A stretch of DNA of 9,459 nucleotides from NCBI GenBank assembly GCA_001873585.1, contig MNZL01000151.1, forward strand, positions 1 through 9,459, in the 5' to 3' direction. Of this stretch, positions 1 to 5,294 are shown piece after piece; the first letter of the stretch is position 1, and each line of letters opens with the position of its first letter. Under the pieces are notes generated by a model. It saw only the letters and a list, made by a program, of their open reading frames with translations, did not search any database and was not told the DNA's origin. The translations under genes were made by a program, and so were the position numbers. The stretch comes from Rhodobacterales bacterium CG2_30_65_12 (GTDB lineage: Bacteria; Pseudomonadota; Alphaproteobacteria; Rhodobacterales; Rhodobacteraceae).

Positions 1-83
1 TCGAATTGGTGCAGAGCGGGCCGGCGGGCACCAGCTTCGCAATCCACCTGCCGCGTGGGCTGGAGACCCTCGCCGCAGGATAA
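1..83 (+). CDS. C-terminal end of a probable sensor histidine kinase (partial)
   Basis: Only the last 26 codons are in the window (frame starting at base 3, TAA at 81-83). The visible text includes SGPAGTSFAIHLPRG, followed by a short tail. A Gly-Thr-x-Phe-x-x-x-Leu-Pro ending is characteristic of the last strand of the HATPase_c (ATP-binding) domain of two-component sensor kinases (the G2-box region). The family is therefore inferred from a very short stretch, and which kinase it is cannot be told. The gene runs in the same direction as the tRNA-Arg gene 48 bases downstream. Confidence 0.5.
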   Translation, partial: ELVQSGPAGTSFAIHLPRGLETLAAG

Positions 84-90
84 TTGCCCC

Positions 91-119
91 TTGCAAACCC
101 CGGCGCGGGCCGCTAAATG
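91..119 (+). promoter_or_regulatory. Candidate sigma70 promoter of the tRNA-Arg gene
   Basis: A TTGCAA -35-like box (91-96) and a TAAATG -10-like box (114-119) are separated by exactly 17 bases. Transcription would start around 126, just ahead of the tRNA 5' end at 132. Each box is only a partial match to consensus; the spacing and position are the main support. Confidence 0.5.
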
Positions 120-131
120 CCGCCTGATAGC

Positions 132-208
132 GCGCTGGTAGCTCAGTTGGATAGAGTACTTGACTACGAATCAAGGGGCCGGGGGTTCGAATCCTCCCCA
201 GCGCACCA
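132..208 (+). tRNA. tRNA-Arg (anticodon ACG)
   Basis: This is a complete 77-nt cloverleaf. The 7-bp acceptor stem is GCGCTGG (132-138) with CCAGCGC (198-204), then discriminator A205 and an encoded CCA at 206-208. The D arm contains AGCTCAGTTGGATAGAG. The anticodon stem CTTGA/TCAAG encloses the 7-nt loop CTACGAA, giving anticodon ACG (read as ICG after deamination), which decodes CGU/CGC/CGA arginine codons. The T arm (181-197) is a 5-bp stem with one G-T pair around TTCGAAT. The 3' half (from 171) is also the antisense end of a decayed serine recombinase frame, so this tRNA was probably the attachment site of an integrated element. I see no terminator hairpin directly downstream. Confidence 0.97.
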
Positions 209-659
209 TCTCACATTTGTTGCTGCAGAATTGACCTGAAGCCTTGAATGGAACGGCTGAATCAGGCGTTCGAAGGCCTTGATTCCGGCGATACGGAAGA
301 GGCTTCTAAAATGCTGATCGGGGCACCGTTCTCTTGAGCGTCATATCAGCATTTTTCCAAATTTTCCAAGTGGTTGAGAGAAATCGCATTGCGTGTTCGG
401 ACCGCTGCTCCGGGGGCAGCCGGGGTTTCGTTCCCGTGCCCGGTTTTTCCACGGCACGCGCCGTCTCATGGTCCAGCTCGGCGATCCGCTTCGCACAAGC
501 ACGGATCACTGAATCATTTTCGGCTCCGACGATTCGGTCAGGAAGCTGATCAATCTGCTTCTCGGTCGTGTTGATGTTTTCCTTGCCACACTCGTCGCAC
601 AAGCCAAAACCACGCAATGAGACGTCGGCGTTGATATCACAGCGGGCAGGAGCGTTGAC
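171..659 (-). pseudogene. Remnant of a large serine recombinase / resolvase, decayed
   Basis: Reading leftwards on the minus strand from about 659, the frame gives VNAPARCDINADVSLRGF then LCDECGK. This resembles the entry to the zinc-ribbon region of large serine recombinases (DNA strand exchange by site-specific integrases). It then jumps to NTTEKQIDQLPDRIVGAE, SVIRACAKRIAELDHE, FLSTTWKIWKNADMTLKR and TVPRSAF, which resemble the C-terminal coiled-coil part of the same family. The rest of the zinc ribbon, including its second Cys pair, and the segment after it are missing, so an internal deletion is inferred near 570-590. A TAG at 306-308 interrupts the frame. The frame is otherwise open beyond it (PYRRNQGLRTPDSAVPFK) and ends MVRWGGFEPPAP with TGA at 171-173, inside the antisense of the tRNA. 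The N-terminal catalytic resolvase domain is absent; a stop at 684-686 closes the frame upstream. TTG at 615-617 is the only nominal start. Family assignment is from remembered sequence style. Confidence 0.8.
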
Positions 660-743
660 CAGCGGCGATAAACGAGGTGATCGTCATACCCCGGCGCGCT
701 ACCGATCGGCAGCAGCAGCCCTCACCCCTGCGACACACCGTCC

Positions 744-755
744 GACCAGATGGTC
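744..755. promoter_or_regulatory. Inverted repeat upstream of pfkB, possible operator
   Basis: GACCA and TGGTC arms flank a 2-base centre (GACCAGATGGTC) nine bases ahead of the candidate -35 box of pfkB. The symmetry and position fit a repressor or activator site, but no known regulator was recognised and the repeat is short enough to occur by chance. Confidence 0.2.
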
Positions 756-764
756 AGATCGCGG

Positions 765-793
765 TTGTGGCGCTTGGCGTGTGGGGGTAATGT
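765..793 (+). promoter_or_regulatory. Candidate sigma70 promoter of pfkB
   Basis: A TTGTGG box (765-770), a 17-base spacer and a TAATGT box (788-793) lie 33 bases ahead of the pfkB start codon. Each box matches consensus at three of six positions, so the support is mainly spacing and location. Confidence 0.3.
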
Positions 794-826
794 TGGCGCT
801 AACGCATCCGGCCAGACGAGACAGCC

Positions 827-1774
827 ATGAGCAATATCCTCACCGTTACCCTCAATCCGGCACTCGATCTATCGACCACGGTCGCGCGGGTGGTGCCGGA
901 AGACAAGCTGCGCTGTGAGGTGCCGGTGCTTGAAGCTGGCGGCGGTGGCATCAACGTGGCGCGTGCGATCGGCGCGATGGGCGGGCGGGCCCATGCCTTC
1001 GTGGCGATCTCGGGCTACCATGGCCAGCAATTTCTCGACATCCTGCGCCAGGAGCCGCTGATCCCGGAGGTGTTTCACACCCACGGCGAGACGCGCCAGA
1101 GCCTTGCGGTGATCGACCGCGAGAGCGGCGCGCAGTTTCGCTTTGTCATGCCGGGGCCGAGCTGGTCGCCCGAACAGGCGCAGGACGCGCTCGACGCGAT
1201 TGGCCGGGTGACCCCGCAGCGCGGCTATGTGGTGCTCTCGGGCAGCCAGCCGCCGGGGGTGCCGTTGCACTTTCCCACCCAACTCGCGGCGCAGATGCAG
1301 GACCATTCGGCGCGGCTGATCCTCGATACCTCGGGCAAGCCGTTAAAGGCACTGATGAATGTAGGCTCGGCGCGCCAACACGTGCTCAGGCTCGACGGTG
1401 GTGAAAGCGAAGAGCTTGCCGGGCGCAGCCTGCCCGACCACCACGCGGTGGCCGACTTTGCCCAGGAACTGATCGCGCGCGACGTGGCCGAGGCGGTGGT
1501 GCTGGCGATGGGGCCCGAAGGCTCGATCATGGTCGAGAACGGCAACCGCTGGCATGCCAAGACGGTGCCGGTAAAGGTGCGCTCGAAGGTGGGCGCGGGC
1601 GACAGTTTTGTCGGCGTTTTCACCTGGGCGCTGTCGAATGGCGCGGCTTGGGAAGAGGCGCTGCGCTACGGTGTGGCAGCGGCGTCTTCGGCCGTTACCT
1701 CCGATGGCACCGAGCTGTGCAACGAAGCCGAGGTGGAAGATCTCGCGCGCAGCGCGATGCTCACGCGGATCTGA
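827..1774 (+). CDS. pfkB: 6-phosphofructokinase isozyme 2 type sugar kinase (PfkB family)
   Basis: This 315-residue ribokinase-fold cytoplasmic kinase most closely recalls E. coli PfkB, which phosphorylates fructose 6-phosphate with ATP. Shared text includes TLNPALDLS near the start, PEDKLRC (24-30), the substrate-side signature GGGGINVARA (38-47), FRFVMPG (104-110), LSGSQPPGV (137-145) and the catalytic PfkB signature VGAGDS (255-260) with Asp259 as the expected general base. Length is normal for the family. The middle KPN-type motif of E. coli PfkB (VKPNQKE) is replaced here by LRLDGGESEEL (187-197), so the usual Lys is missing. 1-phosphofructokinase (FruK) or tagatose-phosphate kinase activity cannot be excluded, but no PTS fructose genes are nearby. 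ATG 827 is chosen because the domain begins immediately; the ribosome site (ACGAGA) is weak. It appears monocistronic. Confidence 0.85.
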   Translation: MSNILTVTLNPALDLSTTVARVVPEDKLRCEVPVLEAGGGGINVARAIGAMGGRAHAFVAISGYHGQQFLDILRQEPLIPEVFHTHGETRQSLAVIDRESGAQFRFVMPGPSWSPEQAQDALDAIGRVTPQRGYVVLSGSQPPGVPLHFPTQLAAQMQDHSARLILDTSGKPLKALMNVGSARQHVLRLDGGESEELAGRSLPDHHAVADFAQELIARDVAEAVVLAMGPEGSIMVENGNRWHAKTVPVKVRSKVGAGDSFVGVFTWALSNGAAWEEALRYGVAAASSAVTSDGTELCNEAEVEDLARSAMLTRI

Positions 1775-1796
1775 CCGCCGCACGTGCGCCCGCGGT

Positions 1797-1825
1797 TTGA
1801 TGGCGCCGGGCAAAGCTGCTAAGGT
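1797..1825 (+). promoter_or_regulatory. Candidate sigma70 promoter of the small secreted protein gene
   Basis: TTGATG (1797-1802) and TAAGGT (1820-1825) are separated by 17 bases, 41 bases ahead of the start codon at 1867. The location in a 92-base gap after pfkB suggests the downstream gene has its own promoter. Confidence 0.4.
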
Positions 1826-1866
1826 CAGCGTGGTCGGCACCTGGCCGGTGACGAAAGGCAGACTCC

Positions 1867-2175
1867 ATGAAACATCTCGTCTTGGCCTTTGCCTTTGGTG
1901 GCCTCGTCCTTGCGCCGCTTGCCGCCACTGCCGGCGGCACGATCGAAACCGCCTGCCTGCGCTCCGACCGACCGGCGGCAGGGCGCGCGCTCTGTGGCTG
2001 TTTGCAGGCTGTCGCCAACGCGGTGCTGTCGCCAAGCCAGCAGAAGCAGGGCGCCAGCTTCTTTGCCGACCCGCACTCGGCGCAGGAGGTGAAAGCCTCA
2101 AAGCGCCCGGCCGACGATGCATTCTGGGCGCGTTGGGAGCTGTTTGCAGAGACAGCGGTGAAGCACTGCCAATAA
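1867..2175 (+). CDS. Small Cys-containing secreted (periplasmic) protein, function unknown
   Basis: The 102-residue product begins MKHLVLAFAFGGLVLAPLAA with a clear Sec signal peptide (Lys3, hydrophobic core 4-20); cleavage is likely after the ATA around residue 22. The mature part of about 80 residues holds four cysteines: Cys30, a CGC pair (43 and 45) and Cys101 next to the C-terminus, which could form disulfides in the periplasm. Helical text (ALCGCLQAVANAVLS, QQKQGASFF) follows. It resembles a short conserved family of Rhodobacteraceae that I recall being labelled 'arginine transporter' in some genomes, but nothing visible supports transport. The start at ATG 1867 has AAAGG at 1854-1858 as ribosome site. 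It is followed by the 3' end of a convergent rhomboid-like gene. Confidence 0.8.
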   Translation: MKHLVLAFAFGGLVLAPLAATAGGTIETACLRSDRPAAGRALCGCLQAVANAVLSPSQQKQGASFFADPHSAQEVKASKRPADDAFWARWELFAETAVKHCQ

Positions 2176-2342
2176 CGCCTGCCGTCGGCCCCCGTGCCGT
2201 CAGCCCCCGCATCAGCTGCGCCGCTCAAGCCTCGGCAAAAGCGCGCGCGCCCGCGTGGCAGATCAGGGTGCTGGCGCTGTCGGGGCGATGGCCGGTGCCG
2301 GACGGATCGCGCAACACCGAGGCGTTACGCCGGCCCGTGGCC

Positions 2343-3050
2343 TCACCGCTGGCGCACCCGCCGCAGCACCGCCTGCCAACCGCCGGGGCTGACGAGAAAG
2401 GCGATGGCGAAGCCGGCGACAAAGCCGGTCATCTCCGCCACCCAGCTGATCCCGCCGCCAAACAACAGCCCAAAAACGAGCTGAATGCCCATCAGCAAGG
2501 CGATCAGGGTGAACGCCTGCAGCCCCCGCGCGTGCCCGGCCAGCCCGGCCCATAGGATGAAGGTGAACGCCCCCACCAGCCCATAGACGCCCGGATATCC
2601 GCCGTAGAGCATCACCCGCGTTTCCCACACCAGCCCGTAGACCAGCGCGCCCAGCAAGCTCGCGCCGAAGAAGATTGCCAGCACAGCCCAATCGGTCAGC
2701 ACCTCGCCCACCAGCTTGCCCATGGCGAGCAGAAAGACAAGCACGAAGAGCGCATGCGTGAAGGTGGCGTGGATGAACGGAAAGGTGATGAAGCGCAGCA
2801 TGTAATCTGCGCGCAGGGTGCCGGTTTCGATCATCCAGCCCATCAGCGGTTGGTAGAAGCCGAAACGCTCGATCGCCGCGAGCCGCCAGCCGGTGGCCGC
2901 CGGGCCGCCGACGAGCGCGGCGTCTGCCGCCGTCAGCACGATCTCGATGCCGAAGATCGCCAGCGCCAGCAGCACCACGCTCACCGGCAGCGGGTTCACC
3001 GGCGGCGCGTTGTGGTCCTGATCCTCGGGGAGCGGGAAGACGGGTTTCAT
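2343..3050 (-). CDS. Rhomboid-family membrane protein, apparently catalytically inactive
   Basis: The 235-residue inner-membrane protein has a Pro-rich cytoplasmic N-terminus (1-20) and about six hydrophobic segments (around 22-42, 97-111, 120-142, 156-175, 180-198 and 207-220). The rhomboid frame is recognisable: HATFTH (94-99) in the second segment, GKLVGEVL (111-118), then GYPGVYGLVGAF (151-162) where active rhomboid proteases have GxSGxxYGL, and AEMTGFVAGF (205-214) where they have AHLGG. The Ser is Pro153 and the His is Glu206, so both dyad residues are absent and proteolysis is not expected; a binding or chaperone role like other pseudo-rhomboids is only inference. ATG 3050 is preferred over an upstream in-frame ATG at 3194 because that extension is not rhomboid-like and runs into trpS; GGAAC sits just before the chosen start. 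It is divergent from trpS with 73 bases between. Confidence 0.85.
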   Translation of the reverse strand: MKPVFPLPEDQDHNAPPVNPLPVSVVLLALAIFGIEIVLTAADAALVGGPAATGWRLAAIERFGFYQPLMGWMIETGTLRADYMLRFITFPFIHATFTHALFVLVFLLAMGKLVGEVLTDWAVLAIFFGASLLGALVYGLVWETRVMLYGGYPGVYGLVGAFTFILWAGLAGHARGLQAFTLIALLMGIQLVFGLLFGGGISWVAEMTGFVAGFAIAFLVSPGGWQAVLRRVRQR

Positions 3051-3060
3051 GGGGGGTTCC

Positions 3061-3089
3061 TTGACGCTTGGCCCCGGCATGGGTAAGCG
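3061..3089 (+). promoter_or_regulatory. Candidate sigma70 promoter of trpS
   Basis: TTGACG (3061-3066, five of six to the -35 consensus) is followed after 17 bases by TAAGCG (3084-3089), a poor -10. It lies in the 73-base gap between the divergent rhomboid-like gene and trpS, 35 bases ahead of the trpS start. Confidence 0.35.
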
Positions 3090-3123
3090 AGCCGGGCAGA
3101 GAAATCCATAACGGAGTTCGACC

Positions 3124-4152
3124 ATGGCCGACAGCGCCTTCACCCCCCGCGTGTTTTCCGGAATCAAACCCTCCGGCGGGCTGACCCTCGGCAACTACCT
3201 TGGTGCGATCAAGCGTTGGGTCGGGATGCAGGGGCCGGACTTCGAGACGATCTATTGCGTCGTCGATCTGCACGCGATCACCGTCTGGCAAGACCCCGCC
3301 GACCTCACGCAGGCAACCCGCGAAGTGGCCGCCGGGTTGCTGGCGTCGGGCATCGACCCGGAAAAGTCGATCCTGTTCAACCAGGCGCAGGTGCCGGCCC
3401 ATGCCGAGCTCGCGTGGCTGTTCAATTGCGTCACCCGGCTCGGCTGGATGAACCGGATGACCCAGTTCAAGGAAAAGGCCGGCAAGAACGTGGAAAAGCA
3501 GAGCCTCGGGCTTTATGCCTACCCCTCGCTGATGGCCGCCGACATTCTCGCCTACCACGCCACCCATGTGCCGGTGGGCGAAGACCAGAAACAGCACGTG
3601 GAGCTCACCCGCGACATCGCGGCGAAGTTCAACCATGATTACGGCGTGGAGTTCTTCCCGCTCACCGAGCCGGTGATCGAAGGCCCGGCGATGCGGGTGA
3701 TGAACCTGCGCGACGGCTCCAAGAAAATGTCGAAATCCGGTGAGTCCGACATGGAGCGGATCAACATGCTCGACGATGCCGACGCGATTGCGAAGAAGTT
3801 CAGGAAGGCGCGCACCGATCCCGAGCCGCTGCCGCTCACCTTCGACGGCCTCAAGAACCGGGCCGAGGCGAAAAACCTCGTCGAGATCTACGCCGCGCTC
3901 GCCGACATAACCTCCGACTCGGTGCTGAACGAATTCGGCGGCGAAGGCTGGGGCAAGTTCAAGCCTGCCCTCGCCGATCTTGCCGTCGACAAGCTCGCGC
4001 CGATCTCGGCCGAGATGAAACGCCTGCTCGACGCCCCCGACGAGATCGACGCGCTGCTCGCCAAGGGGGCCGAGAAAGCCGAGGCGATCGCCGAGCCGAT
4101 CCTGGAGCGCACCTTCGAGATCATGGGCTTCGTCCGCTCGCGCCGGCGGTGA
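3124..4152 (+). CDS. trpS: Tryptophan--tRNA ligase
   Basis: The 342-residue class Ic aminoacyl-tRNA synthetase charges tRNA-Trp with tryptophan using ATP in the cytoplasm. Evidence is FSGIKPSGGLTLGNYLGA (11-28), holding the HIGH-equivalent LGNY element, the GEDQKQHVELTRDIA stretch (152-166) that lines the active site in this family, and the KMSKS loop (201-205, in DGSKKMSKSGES). The C-terminal helical region (about 210-342) recognises the tRNA; the tail ends in SRRR. Length is typical of bacterial TrpRS and no key residue is missing. ATG 3124 has a good ribosome site, GGAG at 3113-3116. No tryptophan-related leader or T-box is visible in the 73-base upstream gap. It appears to be monocistronic: hairpins and a strong terminator follow. 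Confidence 0.97.
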   Translation: MADSAFTPRVFSGIKPSGGLTLGNYLGAIKRWVGMQGPDFETIYCVVDLHAITVWQDPADLTQATREVAAGLLASGIDPEKSILFNQAQVPAHAELAWLFNCVTRLGWMNRMTQFKEKAGKNVEKQSLGLYAYPSLMAADILAYHATHVPVGEDQKQHVELTRDIAAKFNHDYGVEFFPLTEPVIEGPAMRVMNLRDGSKKMSKSGESDMERINMLDDADAIAKKFRKARTDPEPLPLTFDGLKNRAEAKNLVEIYAALADITSDSVLNEFGGEGWGKFKPALADLAVDKLAPISAEMKRLLDAPDEIDALLAKGAEKAEAIAEPILERTFEIMGFVRSRRR

Positions 4153-4166
4153 CGGATCACCGTCAC
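4149..4166 (+). terminator. Hairpin overlapping the trpS stop codon
   Basis: GTGACGG (4149-4155), loop ATCA and CCGTCAC (4160-4166) form a perfect 7-bp stem that includes the TGA stop of trpS. No T-run follows, so it could be an mRNA 3'-end stabiliser or weak terminator rather than a classical one. Confidence 0.35.
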
Positions 4167-4272
4167 GCAACGGAATCAATGCGCCGGTAGTTTCACGCTC
4201 AGACGCCGGCTCTCTCCCGTCCCGGGGCCGGTGTTGCCTTGCGCGCCTGTTCTTTCCCGACGCATGCGCGCC

Positions 4273-4308
4273 GCGCCCCCGGTCGTTCCCGCCGGGGGCG
4301 CCTTTTTG
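4273..4308 (+). terminator. Rho-independent terminator downstream of trpS
   Basis: A perfect 10-bp GC-rich stem, GCGCCCCCGG (4273-4282) with CCGGGGGCGC (4292-4301), encloses a 9-base loop and is followed by CTTTTTG (4302-4308). It is about 120 bases past trpS and 58 bases ahead of the next gene's start. The simplest reading is termination of trpS transcription; an attenuator for the aminotransferase gene is possible, but I see no leader peptide rich in Leu, Ile or Val codons. Confidence 0.85.
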
Positions 4309-4313
4309 TCGGC

Positions 4314-4342
4314 TGGACGTTCTGCGCCCGGCCTCCTAGGCT
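4314..4342 (+). promoter_or_regulatory. Candidate sigma70 promoter of the aminotransferase gene
   Basis: TGGACG (4314-4319) and TAGGCT (4337-4342) are separated by 17 bases, directly after the terminator and 24 bases before the start codon. The position downstream of a terminator makes a promoter here likely, though the boxes are imperfect. Confidence 0.4.
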
Positions 4343-4366
4343 CGCCGCCAAAAGAGGGAGGCGAAT

Positions 4367-5242
4367 ATGGCAGCCGGAACCAACCTGCGCACCTGGTTTG
4401 AGGGCAAATGGCACGACGGCAACGTGGCGGTGATGCGCGCGGGCGACCACGGGGCGTGGCTTGGCTCGACGGTGTTTGACGGCGCGCGCTACGTCGACGG
4501 CATAGCCCCGGACCTCGACAAGCACCTTGCCCGCGTCAACCGCTCCGCCGAGGCGCTGTTGATCACCCCCACCGTGTCGGTGGCACAGATGCTGGAGATC
4601 GTCTGGGAGGGGCTGCGCCTCTATCCGGCCGATGCGCCGGTCTACATCCGGCCGATGTATTGGGGTATCGATTCCGGCCAACTCGGCATCCTGCCCAGCC
4701 CCGACGCGACGGGCTTTGCCGTCTGCCTTGAAGAAATCCCCATCGCCGCCCCCGACGCCACCACCACGCTCACCACCACCCGCTTTCGTCGCCCTGTGCT
4801 CGAAGATGCGGTGGTCAACGCCAAGGCGGGTGCGCTTTACCCCAACAACGCGCGGATGATCGCCGAGGCCCGCGCCAAGGGCTACGGCAACGCGCTGGTG
4901 GCCGACGCGCTTGGCAACGTGGCCGAAACCGCCTCCGCCAACGTCTTCATGGTGAAGGATGGCGAGGTGTTTACCCCGATCGCCAACGGCACGTTCCTCG
5001 CTGGCATCACCCGCACGCGGCACATCTCGAACCTGCGCGCGGAAGGCGTGCAAGTGCATGAAACCGTTCTCACTTTCGATGATTTTCGCGCCGCCGACGA
5101 GGTGTTTCTCTCGGGCAACATGCACAAGGTTACCCCCGTCACCGAGTTTGACGGCAGCCATTACCAGGTGGGTCCGGTTACCAGCCGAGCGCGTGCGCTG
5201 TATTGGGACTGGGCACATTCTGACGCATCCAAGACCGCTTGA
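4367..5242 (+). CDS. Branched-chain amino acid aminotransferase-like enzyme (class IV PLP)
   Basis: The 291-residue class IV (fold type IV) aminotransferase would exchange the amino group of Leu/Ile/Val with 2-oxoglutarate using pyridoxal phosphate. Visible features are GSTVFDGARYVDG (33-45) at the domain start, RPMYWG (95-100), the catalytic Lys153 in NAKAGALYPNNA (151-162), and Glu187 in NVAETASANVFMV (184-196), equivalent to the IlvE glutamate that contacts the pyridine N. NGTFLAGITR then matches the phosphate-binding region, and GNMHKVTPVTEFDG is near the C-terminus. Length is close to IlvE (about 305). It could be a second, specialised BCAT paralogue or accept other amino donors such as D-amino acids; the exact substrate cannot be read. 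ATG 4367 follows a strong ribosome site, GGGAGG (4356-4361). No other branched-chain biosynthesis genes are adjacent. Confidence 0.85.
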   Translation: MAAGTNLRTWFEGKWHDGNVAVMRAGDHGAWLGSTVFDGARYVDGIAPDLDKHLARVNRSAEALLITPTVSVAQMLEIVWEGLRLYPADAPVYIRPMYWGIDSGQLGILPSPDATGFAVCLEEIPIAAPDATTTLTTTRFRRPVLEDAVVNAKAGALYPNNARMIAEARAKGYGNALVADALGNVAETASANVFMVKDGEVFTPIANGTFLAGITRTRHISNLRAEGVQVHETVLTFDDFRAADEVFLSGNMHKVTPVTEFDGSHYQVGPVTSRARALYWDWAHSDASKTA

Positions 5243-5267
5243 TCCGGGCCCCGCGCTTCGACAGAAT
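5239..5267 (+). promoter_or_regulatory. Candidate sigma70 promoter of the universal stress protein gene
   Basis: TTGATC (5239-5244, overlapping the aminotransferase stop) and CAGAAT (5262-5267) are separated by 17 bases, 27 bases before the start codon. Each box matches consensus at four of six positions. Co-transcription with the upstream gene across only 52 bases is also possible. Confidence 0.35.
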
Positions 5268-5294
5268 GCCGCAGACCCACAGGGAGTAAGAGCT

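Noticed and set aside
209..826. Possible second attachment site or duplicated tRNA end in the gap before pfkB
   Set aside because: I searched by eye for a repeat of the tRNA 3' end and found none; 209-659 is explained by the recombinase remnant, and 660-826 holds only the weak promoter and inverted repeat.
568..918. A 116-codon plus-strand open frame running into pfkB
   Set aside because: Low-complexity Ala/Arg/Thr text, overlapping the recombinase remnant and the start of pfkB; no family features.
1608..2555. A 315-codon plus-strand open frame over the end of pfkB, the small secreted gene and the rhomboid-like gene
   Set aside because: It crosses three recognised genes in wrong frames and is Arg/Pro/Ala-rich shadow text.
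2263..4179. A 638-codon minus-strand open frame spanning the rhomboid-like gene and trpS
   Set aside because: It is the antisense shadow of trpS plus a wrong-frame reading of the rhomboid-like gene; the composition is Arg/Gly/His-rich without family text, and both overlapped genes are clearly real.
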